Positions 48,103 through 56,714 of a stretch of DNA of 64,000 nucleotides are shown in pieces. Where the stretch lies: NCBI GenBank assembly GCA_964016105.1, contig CAXHEX010000004.1, positions 1-64,000 on the forward strand, written 5' to 3'. Source of the stretch: Ketobacter sp964016105. Its GTDB lineage: Bacteria > Pseudomonadota > Gammaproteobacteria > Pseudomonadales > Ketobacteraceae. Position 1 is the stretch's first letter; each line of letters opens with the position of its first letter. The notes below the pieces were generated by a model. It had not been told where the DNA came from, made no database searches, and was given only the letters and a program-made list of their open reading frames with translations. The position numbers and the translations under genes are program-made.

Positions 48103-48701
48103 AGTGAATTTAGGTCCATGCTTTGAATGTTGTTTTCGATGATGGCTAAAAAGCCCCGATAGTGGCTGGCGCTGGATTCATAGAGTAGAAACGCCTGTTC
48201 CGTGTCTTTTTTCTGAATATCGTTTACCTCGTTCATCAAACGCAGCACCATCTTCATCAACATATCGATGCTCATTGACAGCCAGATATCGTTGTCGTGC
48301 CATTTGTCGATGTATTCCAGCAGTCGCGCAAAGGCGCGTTTTAGAATGGGGTAGCTGGTCTTGACTGGGGTAAGCTTTCGAAATTGCAGGGTTTTCTCAA
48401 AAGTAAATTCCGCGTTTACTCTAGGTACGCTGAGATTCTGGTTGAATTCGTCAGAGTAGCGTTGAAAGGTGTCGCTAAATTGGGTTTTAAACTGTTTTTG
48501 GGTAGAAATCTCTGTAAAGGGAGTGAAGATATCCACTACCAATTGATAGGTGTTGACCATATCACTCAGCAGACTATGAAGTTCTGTGCGAAACTCTTTG
48601 GCGTCTATCTCCTCACGGATAATTTTGGTTACCGCTGCCAGCTCTGCACTGGTCATGCTAATGGTGCCCAGCTCTTTCAATATGGTCAGTTCTGTTCCCA
48701 T
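48099..48701 (-). CDS. Unknown all-helical protein
   Basis: A 200-residue, mostly helical, soluble protein with a strong GAAGGTGG ribosome-binding site. It has no signal peptide; the C-terminal half (LLEYIDKWHDNDIWLSMSI, MLMKMVLRLMNEVND) is amphipathic. It is translationally coupled to the 130-residue gene downstream by a 4-bp overlap. I do not recognise the family; the tight pairing suggests a two-protein complex. Confidence 0.7.
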   Translation of the reverse strand: MGTELTILKELGTISMTSAELAAVTKIIREEIDAKEFRTELHSLLSDMVNTYQLVVDIFTPFTEISTQKQFKTQFSDTFQRYSDEFNQNLSVPRVNAEFTFEKTLQFRKLTPVKTSYPILKRAFARLLEYIDKWHDNDIWLSMSIDMLMKMVLRLMNEVNDIQKKDTEQAFLLYESSASHYRGFLAIIENNIQSMDLNSL

Positions 48702-48874
48702 CTAAGCCACCTTCTTTCAAACCCCGTGTTTGCCATCCACTTCAAACGGTTTGTGCCCAATGATTTTTCTAAGAAGTCCCCATCACAAAACGTGCCAAAC
48801 TGAAAACTTAAATTGGCCTGTTGATTGCAATTCACTAGAACGGTAACAAACTAGAAACTAAGACAGGTGAAATT

Positions 48875-49204
48875 ATGTCAGCAATATTTGAACTAAAAAC
48901 CAATAGTGACGGATGGTATCAATTTCATTTTGTGAACAGTAAAGGCGAGAAGCTGCTAATGAGTGCTGAGTTCGAGCAGCAAGACCAAGCGGAGCAGGCC
49001 ATCAAGGATTTGAGAGTGGGATCTCTTATGAGCCAGCAGATTGCAAAAGGCGAAGTGCCCAGCGGCGAAAAGTTCTTTGTGATCAAGGATGGTAACGGTC
49101 AAATTCTGGCGAAGAGCATTTTATTTGCTGACGAAATGGTATTTGACAATGCATTGCACTCGGTAAAAGACGGCGCTTGTATCGCAGAAGTTCGTTACGC
49201 ATAG
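48875..49204 (+). CDS. YegP family protein (DUF1508)
   Basis: A 109-residue protein of two DUF1508 units (FELKTNSDGWYQFHFVNSKGE and EKFFVIKDGNGQILAKS), the architecture of E. coli YegP. The units make a small beta-sheet protein of unknown function, sometimes described as stress-related. Start at ATG 48875 with AGACAGG upstream. It stands alone in front of tagF. Confidence 0.88.
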   Translation: MSAIFELKTNSDGWYQFHFVNSKGEKLLMSAEFEQQDQAEQAIKDLRVGSLMSQQIAKGEVPSGEKFFVIKDGNGQILAKSILFADEMVFDNALHSVKDGACIAEVRYA

Positions 49205-49333
49205 CCTACATCCCAGATTGAGTCTGTTTAGGAGCATGACAACGTAGTATTTCTACTGTGTTAGGCTCGCGTTTGTTTTTTGTTTGGACTCAACTCCTTG
49301 TGGGTGGAGTGTGGTATGCTTCGCCCCAAAGTG

Positions 49334-49366
49334 TGTACAGATAATAAAAAGGTATATATCTGTACA
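49334..49366. promoter_or_regulatory. Perfect 10-bp inverted repeat upstream of tagF
   Basis: TGTACAGATA (49334-49343) is exactly inverted as TATCTGTACA (49357-49366), with a 13-nt AT-rich spacer. It lies 35 bp before the tagF start codon. The symmetry and position fit an operator for a dimeric regulator controlling tagF-clpV. Confidence 0.55.
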
Positions 49367-49401
49367 TAAGGACTGTGCATTACGTTCAAAGGGAGTTGAG
49401 T

Positions 49402-50136
49402 GTGCCCGCCACTATGGGTTTTTTTGGCAAATTGCCGGGCTACGGCGATTTTGTCGAGCGCAACCTGCCGCAAAGTTTCATTGATCATTGGGATGCCTGG
49501 CTGCAGCAGAGCTTGGCTTCCAGCCAACAATGGCTGGGCGATCAATGGTTGGATTATTATCTCACTGCTCCTATTTATCATTTTGCCCTGTCACCCGGTT
49601 GCGTGGACGAGCGTTGCTGGCTTGGCTTATGGATCCCCAGCGTGGATCGGGTGGGTCGATACTTTCCACTTACTTTAGTTCAGCCTTTTGAAGATGATAT
49701 TTTCTTGGGCGCCATGCTGTTGAACAACGAAGATTGGTTTCAAGAGTTAGATCAAATCGCTCTGGCCTGCATCAATGAGTCTCCCACTGTGGAAGCAATG
49801 GCGGAAGTGATTCAATCGCTACAGCAGCCTCAATCCCACCCATGGCAAATCAATACTACGGATTCGTCGTTTAATGCCCATGATCAGGGGATTACGTCAA
49901 TCGTTGCCACCGAGCCAGATCGACAAGGCACCAGTATGATGGAAATGTTGCTGCGCCAGCAATACAACGCATTCAGTCTTTGGTGTAGCAGATCCAGTGA
50001 ATATAGACCGTCCGTTTTTTTTGCCTCCAAATGTTTGCCCAATTCGGAAGCCTTCACAGCGGTGTTGCAAGGCCAGTGGAGGCAGGCTGATGAATGTGGC
50101 AATAGTGTTGATAGTGGCTCTACCGAACTCACCTGA
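49402..50136 (+). CDS. tagF: Type VI secretion system-associated protein TagF
   Basis: A 244-residue TagF. The family opening is MGFFGKLPGYGDFVERNLP, followed by the W-rich helices WDAWLQQSLASSQQWLG and PGCVDERCWLGLWIPSVDRVGR with FPLT. Start chosen at GTG 49402, which has GGGAG 6 bases upstream. TagF is a post-translational repressor of T6SS assembly. Its 3' end runs just ahead of clpV, with 43 bp between the stop and the chosen clpV start. No other T6SS core gene lies within the window. Confidence 0.87.
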   Translation: MPATMGFFGKLPGYGDFVERNLPQSFIDHWDAWLQQSLASSQQWLGDQWLDYYLTAPIYHFALSPGCVDERCWLGLWIPSVDRVGRYFPLTLVQPFEDDIFLGAMLLNNEDWFQELDQIALACINESPTVEAMAEVIQSLQQPQSHPWQINTTDSSFNAHDQGITSIVATEPDRQGTSMMEMLLRQQYNAFSLWCSRSSEYRPSVFFASKCLPNSEAFTAVLQGQWRQADECGNSVDSGSTELT

Positions 50137-50179
50137 ATGTGAATATAGAATTAGATTGGAAATAAACCCAGGGATGCAG

Positions 50180-52855
50180 ATGATTAACCTTAATTTAAAA
50201 GCCTTAATAGAAAAAATGTCACCCGCGATGCGGGATGCCTTGGAAGCTGCCGCAGGCTTGTGTATTTCACGAACCCATTACAACGTGGAAGTAGAGCACT
50301 GGTTGTTAAAACTATTGGATAGAGAAGACAGTGATATTGCGCTTCTATTGTCTAAGCATGAAGTGGATCGTGGTGTGGTCGAAAAACAGCTTAATTTAGC
50401 CATAGAACGATTTAAAACGGGAAGCTCCAGGTCGCCGTCACTCTCCCCTGGGATTGTTGAAGCCAGTAAAAATGCCTGGATGATCAGTTCTGTGGATTAT
50501 GGCCATGGGGCCATTAGCAGTGGCCATTTATTGGCGGCATTACTGCTTGATGATCAATCCAGGCGAGCGCTATTGGATTCGGCCCCTGAATTGGAGCGTG
50601 TGGCTCCGGAATCGGTACGGGAAGCGGCAAGGTTACTGATTGGTACCACCGCAGAATCCGCAGCGCTATTTGATATCAATAATTCGGGGCTGGCTTCGGT
50701 CAGCGCATCTTCTGCTAGTGCGGCCGCCACCAACACACCGGCTCTGGATAAATTTACGGTTAATCTTACCCAGCGGGCCCGTGAGGGGTTAATCGATCCG
50801 GTGCTGGGAAGGGATAGTGAAATTCGACAATGTATCGATATTCTCACCCGTCGGCGGCAGAATAATCCTATTTTTACCGGTGAAGCTGGCGTGGGTAAGA
50901 CCGCTGTGGTGGAAGGGTTTGCGTTGCGAATTGTGGGAGGAGATGTACCAGAACCCTTAAAGCAGGTTGAAGTGCACACTCTGGATTTAGGTTTGTTGCA
51001 AGCCGGTGCCAGTGTCAAAGGAGAATTTGAGAATCGTTTAAAATCCGTTATTGAGGAAGTGAAAGGAGCAACAAGGGCCATTATCTTATTTATCGATGAG
51101 GCCCATACCCTTATTGGAGCTGGTGGCAGCGAAGGGCAAGGCGATGCGGCTAACCTGTTGAAGCCCGCTCTAGCCAGGGGAGAGCTAAGAACCTTGGCAG
51201 CCACCACCTGGGCTGAATATAAAAAGTATTTTGAAAAAGACCCTGCTTTAACCCGGCGATTTCAAGTGGTGAAGGTGGAAGAACCCAATGAAGAACACGC
51301 CATCAATATGATGCGCGGTATTGCTCAATCCTTGGAACAGCACCATCAGGTTCGCATACTGGACGAAGCTGTTGAAGCTTCAGTTAAATTGTCACAACGA
51401 TATATTCCTGGCCGTCAGCTTCCTGATAAATCCGTGAGTTTGTTGGACACCGCCTGCGCTCGGGTGGCTCTGAGCCTCACCGCCACGCCCGCTGCCATTG
51501 AGGATTGTCTCAGAAAGATCAATCAAGACGCGGCGAATATATCTATGTTAGAAAAAGAAAATGCCACGACGGATGTCCATCATGAGCGAATCGAAGCTTT
51601 GAAATTGGACATGAGTCGCACTGAAAACCAATTGCAGCAGTATCAAGCTCAGTGGCAAAAAGAAAAAGTGCTTATCGCTGAAATTCGAGGTATTCGAGCG
51701 CGGATAGAAGAAGATTTTATGGCTCTTGGGCAAGACCAAAATACGCCGCTGGGAGAAACAGAAGTGCGGGAGTTAAAGCAGAATCTGCAAACTTTGAGTT
51801 CTGAGTTGGCGCAACTGCAGGGGCAAGAGCCACTGATGCAAGGGGCGGTGGATGCTCAGGCGGTGGCTGAAGTGGTTGCCAATTGGACCGGAGTGCCCGT
51901 GGGAAAAATGGTGGGTGATGAAATACAGTCGGTTCTTAATATTAAAGACAAATTGGGAGAACGCATTATTGGTCAGGCCCACGCATTGGACGCGGTGGCG
52001 CAGGCAGTGCGAACGTCCAGGGCGGGATTGACTGATCCTCGCAAACCCATTGGTGTGTTTTTGTTTGTGGGTACCAGTGGCGTGGGCAAAACAGAAACCG
52101 CATTGGCGTTGGCGGATCTATTGTTTGGCGGTGAGCACAACGTTACCACCATCAATATGTCGGAATTTAAAGAAGAGCACAAAGTATCCATGCTGTTGGG
52201 TTCACCGCCAGGGTATGTGGGCTATGGCGAAGGCGGTGTGTTGACGGAAGCGGCCCGCCGCAAACCTTACTCCATTATATTGCTGGACGAAATGGAAAAG
52301 GCCCATCCTGGGGTACAGGATATTTTCTACAACCTGTTTGATAAAGGCACCATAAAAGACGGTGAAGGCCGCGACATCGATTTTAAGAATACAGTGATCA
52401 TTATGACATCCAATGCTGGAGAGGATGCCATTCGCAGGGTTTATCAGCAGCAACAAACGCGCCCCAATCCAGAGCAGGTGTTAGACAGTATTCGGCCCCA
52501 GCTGATGCAGCATTTTAAACCTGCCTTTCTGGGCCGAACTACGTTGATATCTTATCATCCGTTGGCGGATGACGACCTCAAGCAGATTGCAGCGATTAAT
52601 CTAAGAAAAATTGAAAAGCGGGTAGTCAACCATTACGGCGCTGGGCTCAGTTACGATGATGGAGTGCTGGCGCAGATAGTGGCCCGCTGTCAGGAATCTG
52701 AGACCGGGGCCCGTAATATCGAAAACATACTCAATAAAACCCTATTGCCCGCGTTGGCCAGTGAGTGTTTGCAACAGCTTGCAAGGGGCAATCCGGTGAC
52801 TAATTTACATGTGGGCGTAACGGAGAGCGGTGAGTTCTGTTACAAGATCAGTTGA
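50180..52855 (+). CDS. clpV: Type VI secretion ATPase ClpV
   Basis: An 891-residue AAA+ disaggregase that recycles contracted TssB/TssC sheath. The N-terminal ClpV domain (about 1-155) is followed by AAA1 with Walker A GEAGVGKT (234-241) and Walker B IILFIDEAH (301-309). Next come a coiled middle domain (about 455-520) and AAA2 with Walker A GTSGVGKTE (631-639), IILLDEMEKAH and TSNAG. Start at ATG 50180 with AGGG 6 bases upstream; ATG 50174 is also possible. It pairs with tagF, but tssB/C, tssJKLM, hcp and vgrG are absent from this window. Confidence 0.92.
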   Translation: MINLNLKALIEKMSPAMRDALEAAAGLCISRTHYNVEVEHWLLKLLDREDSDIALLLSKHEVDRGVVEKQLNLAIERFKTGSSRSPSLSPGIVEASKNAWMISSVDYGHGAISSGHLLAALLLDDQSRRALLDSAPELERVAPESVREAARLLIGTTAESAALFDINNSGLASVSASSASAAATNTPALDKFTVNLTQRAREGLIDPVLGRDSEIRQCIDILTRRRQNNPIFTGEAGVGKTAVVEGFALRIVGGDVPEPLKQVEVHTLDLGLLQAGASVKGEFENRLKSVIEEVKGATRAIILFIDEAHTLIGAGGSEGQGDAANLLKPALARGELRTLAATTWAEYKKYFEKDPALTRRFQVVKVEEPNEEHAINMMRGIAQSLEQHHQVRILDEAVEASVKLSQRYIPGRQLPDKSVSLLDTACARVALSLTATPAAIEDCLRKINQDAANISMLEKENATTDVHHERIEALKLDMSRTENQLQQYQAQWQKEKVLIAEIRGIRARIEEDFMALGQDQNTPLGETEVRELKQNLQTLSSELAQLQGQEPLMQGAVDAQAVAEVVANWTGVPVGKMVGDEIQSVLNIKDKLGERIIGQAHALDAVAQAVRTSRAGLTDPRKPIGVFLFVGTSGVGKTETALALADLLFGGEHNVTTINMSEFKEEHKVSMLLGSPPGYVGYGEGGVLTEAARRKPYSIILLDEMEKAHPGVQDIFYNLFDKGTIKDGEGRDIDFKNTVIIMTSNAGEDAIRRVYQQQQTRPNPEQVLDSIRPQLMQHFKPAFLGRTTLISYHPLADDDLKQIAAINLRKIEKRVVNHYGAGLSYDDGVLAQIVARCQESETGARNIENILNKTLLPALASECLQQLARGNPVTNLHVGVTESGEFCYKIS

Positions 52856-52859
52856 TGGC

Positions 52860-53261
52860 TTAGCTGAAACGCTTTTTTATCTTACGTAGAATCCAACCCA
52901 AGATAGGGATCTTTTCATAGACTTGTTCAGCTGCATCCCAATAATCACGATGGCTTACGATCAAGCCATCGTCTGCCATCAAGATATAGCTACTGCCGTG
53001 AATGCTCTGGGGCTTTCCTCGAAAAGAAAAAGACAAATCCCAGGTGATAAATAATTTGTTGCCTTGTTGTATGTGGTCAACCAGCTCAAACCTTGCCTCA
53101 TCCAGCTCGAACATCTCGTTGAATAGATGCCGGATTTTGGTGAGGCCACGCACGTGATTGAATGGATCCTGGAATTCACAATCCGAGCGGTAATAATTAT
53201 CAATCTGCTTCAGTGATTCCTGGTTTAAGTTGGATAACCACTCTACTAATGTTTGCATCAC
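52860..53261 (-). CDS. SnoaL/NTF2-like protein
   Basis: A 133-residue NTF2-like fold protein. It has the characteristic YYRSDCEFQDPFNHVRGLTKIRHLF opening and a FVTWDLSFSFRG-type sheet (KLFITWDLSFSFRG). HRDYWDAAEQVYEKIPILG, typical of the SnoaL-like/DUF2358-type group near fatty-acid metabolism genes, closes the fold. It converges on clpV with 4 bp between stops. Likely a small-molecule isomerase or binding protein. Confidence 0.85.
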   Translation of the reverse strand: MMQTLVEWLSNLNQESLKQIDNYYRSDCEFQDPFNHVRGLTKIRHLFNEMFELDEARFELVDHIQQGNKLFITWDLSFSFRGKPQSIHGSSYILMADDGLIVSHRDYWDAAEQVYEKIPILGWILRKIKKRFS

Positions 53262-53277
53262 TCTGGTCTGTCTTGTT

Positions 53278-54348
53278 TTAGGCTGCTACTGATGTATTAA
53301 GTGTGGCTGCCCGGCTGCGTTTGCGATGCTCTTGCGGCGTCATATCTGTCCAGCGTTTGAATGCTTCTCTAAAACTGGCGGCATCTTTGAATCCACATTT
53401 GTGAGCCACCGCTGTGGATTTTAACTTCGGGTCAGACAGGTAGTGCAGAGCCAGTTGAAGTTGGCGTTCATGGCATATACGCCGGTAGCTGGTTCCTGCT
53501 TCCTGTAGTTTGCGTCGTAAGGTTCTTGGTGTTACGTGTAAACGGTCCGCTATATCATCCAGGTTCGGCAGTGGGCCTTCACGCTTACTGATTTCCGCTC
53601 TCAGCATCCAGGTGAGATCGCCCTTCTGTACTTGAGCCACACGTTCAGCTTCCAGCTTGCAAATGGAAAGGGCTTGCTGTTCGGTTATGGGGTTGCCGCT
53701 GGCAAGGGGTCTGTTCATCAACTCATTTGGAATCACCATCATACTTTTAGCGCAATTAAAGTAGATCGGGCAGTCAAAGTAATTTTGGTAGTAGTCATGG
53801 TGGGCAGGTGGCCCGTAATTGAGATGAATTTCTTTGATGCCATCCTGGGTTTTAACCAGAGACCGAATCATGGTTTGCATGGATGTGATGAGCAGCTCAT
53901 GGGTTAAACTTGAAGCCAACGGAAAGCTCATGCCTTTTTCGGGAGTTATGATAATCTCAGTGACATCCCGCTTAAAATTTGGCGTGAGATTAAACCGGCT
54001 ACGCACAATGCTGCGAAAACGATTGCCGGTTTCAAGTGCTGCCCCCAGCGTTTGCGAGCAAATCATAGCAACCGATAAAACCCCCCATCGGGACAGGTTT
54101 AGATTGCTACCCAAAGCAAGAGCAATATCTGGCCGTTTGGTGATGCGAAAAATATTGTGGTAGATGATATCGAACTGTCTCAATGAGACGAGTGTTTCAG
54201 GGTTTTTCAGGTGTTCTTCTTTAAGGCCGGTGCCAAGCAGCCAGTGCTTGGTTTGAAAACCCTCTTTTTTCATAAACTGCTTGATCAGAAAGAGCTCGGC
54301 GCTTGGATATATGGCTTGATCTTCGAACGCTGTCATGGCTACCCCCAT
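53278..54348 (-). CDS. AraC family transcriptional regulator (OruR-like)
   Basis: A 356-residue regulator with an N-terminal arabinose-binding-like effector domain of the OruR/ArgR type (LRQFDIIYHNIFRITKRPDIALALG, HEL in SSLTHELLI) and a C-terminal AraC domain (PNLDDIADRLHVTPRTLRRKL, then STAVAHKCGFKDAASFREAFKRW). A second ATG lies at 54336. A GAGTCAT/ATGACTC inverted repeat is in the upstream region. Regulates unknown targets, perhaps the neighbouring NTF2-like gene 16 bp downstream. Confidence 0.9.
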   Translation of the reverse strand: MGVAMTAFEDQAIYPSAELFLIKQFMKKEGFQTKHWLLGTGLKEEHLKNPETLVSLRQFDIIYHNIFRITKRPDIALALGSNLNLSRWGVLSVAMICSQTLGAALETGNRFRSIVRSRFNLTPNFKRDVTEIIITPEKGMSFPLASSLTHELLITSMQTMIRSLVKTQDGIKEIHLNYGPPAHHDYYQNYFDCPIYFNCAKSMMVIPNELMNRPLASGNPITEQQALSICKLEAERVAQVQKGDLTWMLRAEISKREGPLPNLDDIADRLHVTPRTLRRKLQEAGTSYRRICHERQLQLALHYLSDPKLKSTAVAHKCGFKDAASFREAFKRWTDMTPQEHRKRSRAATLNTSVAA

Positions 54349-54453
54349 GGTCTGTCGTTTTTATTTTTTTAATGGAGACAAAGCAAAAGTCGTATTGTAA
54401 GGCCAATTTGAATCGACTATTGGCCCATAGTAGTGGCATTTGCTGAGGAAATC

Positions 54454-54476
54454 GAGTCATATCTACAAAATGACTC
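54454..54476. promoter_or_regulatory. Inverted repeat upstream of the AraC gene
   Basis: GAGTCAT (54454-54460) and ATGACTC (54470-54476) with a 9-nt spacer, in the 270-bp gap between the AraC gene and the divergent YtoQ gene. A possible regulator site; nothing else distinct was seen in this gap. Confidence 0.35.
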
Positions 54477-54618
54477 ATTTAAGATTCAACTGATTGATCT
54501 AACTCAAGGGGATTAATGCCTCTGTTTCGATCTAACAAGAGTCAGAGACCCTAATTAGAGTAGGTAAGCCGGTGTGGCTATAATGTCTCCCCCTACATTG
54601 CTTTAACGGAGAGATGCC

Positions 54619-55056
54619 ATGAGTTGGACTGTTTATTTGTCCGGTGAAATTCACACAGACTGGCGCGAACAGATTATAAATGGCGCCCAGGAGCTGGGAT
54701 TGCCCATTCAATTCACTTCCGCAGTCACCGATCACGACGCCAGCGACGAGGCGGGAGATTTGTTGGGTGTGCCCCAGGAAGGGTTCTGGCGCGATCATCA
54801 GTCAGCCAAAGTGAATGCTATTCGCACCAAAACCCAGATTGAAAAAGCCGATGTGGTGGTGGTTCGGTTTGGCGATAAATACAAGCAATGGAATGCTGCG
54901 TTTGACGCTGGCGTTTGTGCGGCCCTTGGTAAGCCCTATATCACCCTGCACGATGAAGCCATTGTACATCCTCTGAAAGAAGTGGATGGGGCGGCCATGG
55001 CTTGGGCCAAAACCCCAGCTCAGGTGGTGGAGTTGCTGCGCTATGTGGTGGCTTGA
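54619..55056 (+). CDS. YtoQ family protein
   Basis: A 145-residue soluble protein matching the YtoQ family almost end to end: WTVYLSGEIHTDWRE at the start, FTSAVTDHDASDEAGDLLG in the middle, then VVVVRFGDKYKQWNAAFDAG and PYITLHDEAI. The fold is related to nucleoside deoxyribosyltransferases, but the activity is not established. AACGGAGAG precedes the ATG. It stands alone. Confidence 0.88.
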   Translation: MSWTVYLSGEIHTDWREQIINGAQELGLPIQFTSAVTDHDASDEAGDLLGVPQEGFWRDHQSAKVNAIRTKTQIEKADVVVVRFGDKYKQWNAAFDAGVCAALGKPYITLHDEAIVHPLKEVDGAAMAWAKTPAQVVELLRYVVA

Positions 55057-55160
55057 TGAGTTAAGCAAATAGGTCATGTAAAACGGTAGAATTGGTCAGT
55101 GTTAGTGTGGTGCTCATTTGTTATGGTTGCCATCCATGAGCACCACGATGAGGGGACCCC

Positions 55161-55706
55161 ATGACTAGCGCTGTAAATTTGGCTCTATTACATAAATCAG
55201 GTGATGTCAGCACGGAACAAGCACTGAATCTATTTGATCAGCTGGACCCGGTGGATACCCAATTTATGTTGGGGGAATGGAAAGGCGAAGGATTTAACAC
55301 AGGGCACAGAATGGATGGCTTGTTGGAAGCCTTTCGTTGGTATGGAAAGCGATTCCATAGCGAAGATGCGGTGGATCCCTTGATTTTCTCCCGCTCCAAT
55401 GGCCGCTTAGTGAAATTAAACCCCCTCTGGTTCAATTTGAAATACGCTAGGGCGACCCAATTTACGGGCAGCAAAACGGCACAGAAAATGTTTAACTTGG
55501 CTACCTACTTGTTGTTCACCCGTCGTTCCCGGGCGCGATTACGAATGATTGAGTACAGGGGAAAACTCAGTGCCACTATGGTCTATGACCACCAGCCTAT
55601 TAACGATGTTTTTCGAAAAATTGACGACAATACCGTGATGGGTTTGATGGATGCCAAGCATATGAAAAAACCGTTCTTTTTTATTTTGAAAAGTGTCGCT
55701 ACTTAA
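55161..55706 (+). CDS. GXWXG/DUF4334 domain protein
   Basis: A 181-residue protein with the N-terminal GXWXG motif in MLGEWKGEGFNTGH (about 35-48) and the C-terminal DUF4334 region (MIEYRGKLSATMVYDHQPINDVFRKID, ending MKKPFFFILK). Members are small beta proteins of unknown role, often near lipid or fatty-acid genes. It converges on the PF10118-type gene through a hairpin containing its stop codon. Confidence 0.88.
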   Translation: MTSAVNLALLHKSGDVSTEQALNLFDQLDPVDTQFMLGEWKGEGFNTGHRMDGLLEAFRWYGKRFHSEDAVDPLIFSRSNGRLVKLNPLWFNLKYARATQFTGSKTAQKMFNLATYLLFTRRSRARLRMIEYRGKLSATMVYDHQPINDVFRKIDDNTVMGLMDAKHMKKPFFFILKSVAT

Positions 55707-55724
55707 CGGCTGTGGCGACACTTT
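55690..55724. terminator. 10-bp hairpin with stop codon in its loop
   Basis: AAAGTGTCGC (55690-55699) pairs perfectly with GCGACACTTT (55715-55724); the TAA of the GXWXG gene (55704-55706) is in the loop and the convergent stop (55723-55725) is at the stem end. A short T run is present on both strands at the stem ends. Confidence 0.65.
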
Positions 55725-56589
55725 ATGCCGTTTCCAGTTTTTGGCGCCAAACATCGATCAAATGACTGTCGTCTGTCTCCCAGGGATGAAAGCGCGGCTT
55801 GAAATATTGAAACCAGGCCGGTACCACGCTGGCCATGAGGCCCTTGGGTTTGACCAGTTGCCACAGGCCGTTGGCCAGCGTCAAGGGTTTACGGTGTAGC
55901 CCATCTTCCCGTAGAAATTGGTAGGTGTAGGTAACGCAATAGACTGACAAGAACCAAGTGGCGGGAATAAGAATGCGAACTCGTTTGCCGTAACTGCCGC
56001 CAGTAACCTGTTGCAGAAGATCAAACGCCACAGCTTTGTGCTCGGTTTCTTCAATGGCATGCCAAAGCCACAGTTTACGGACAGAGGGGTCGATCTTTTC
56101 GAGATTTGAATCCGCCAGTAACCATTGAGCCATGATGGCAGTGATGTGTTCCAGCGCGGCGGTGGCGGCAAGTTGTTGTTCTTTGCTCATGTTCTCTCTG
56201 CCACCGTCAATAAAGAATTTAGCTAGGGCTTGACCATTTCTCACTTGTTCTTGATAGCCGTTGGCCGCCAGGAACTGATTAAAACTGTCATGCTCCAGTG
56301 AATGCATGGCTTCCTGGCCTATGAAGCCGGAGATGTCTTTTTGTTGCTGGCTGCTGGTTGCGTGGGTGCGAAAGGCTCGAACCGAATCCACAAAAAAGCG
56401 TTCACCGTCAGGAAAAGTGAGTGAGAGTGCATTCAGTAAATGAGTTTGAACAGGCTCTTGGTCGAACCAAAAATTTGGAACTTTTTTAAAACTAAAATCC
56501 ATTCGTTTTGGTTTGATCTTGACGTTGCTTGGAGTTGAGAAATAACTGCCCATGATAGTTGCTCCTAAGGTTTTTTGGCCCGATATCAA
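55723..56589 (-). CDS. Metal-dependent hydrolase family protein (PF10118 type)
   Basis: A 288-residue, largely helical protein. Conserved acidic/His segments FIGQEAMHSLEHDSFNQF and LWHAIEETEHKAVAFDLL give an E-x2-H / E-E-x-x-H pattern like a di-metal site. The family is annotated as predicted metal-dependent hydrolase but the helical E/H motifs resemble ferritin-like di-iron proteins. A hydrophobic segment (ILIPATWFLSVYCVTYTYQF) may touch the membrane. The start could also be the ATG at 56547 (MGSYFS). Confidence 0.87.
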   Translation of the reverse strand: MISGQKTLGATIMGSYFSTPSNVKIKPKRMDFSFKKVPNFWFDQEPVQTHLLNALSLTFPDGERFFVDSVRAFRTHATSSQQQKDISGFIGQEAMHSLEHDSFNQFLAANGYQEQVRNGQALAKFFIDGGRENMSKEQQLAATAALEHITAIMAQWLLADSNLEKIDPSVRKLWLWHAIEETEHKAVAFDLLQQVTGGSYGKRVRILIPATWFLSVYCVTYTYQFLREDGLHRKPLTLANGLWQLVKPKGLMASVVPAWFQYFKPRFHPWETDDSHLIDVWRQKLETA

Positions 56590-56714
56590 AGGTAGGCTCT
56601 GTTTCGCCTTTCATAATTTATAAGCTTATACTGCAATAGAATTTATTGCTCGTCTTTTGGGCCGGGGCCAACTTGCTTTGGGTTTGGGCCAATGACGCAA
56701 AAGGTAAAGTGTCG

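Noticed and set aside
50180..52855. ClpB rather than ClpV
   Set aside because: The N-terminal domain and short middle domain fit ClpV, and the adjacent tagF supports a type VI secretion origin.
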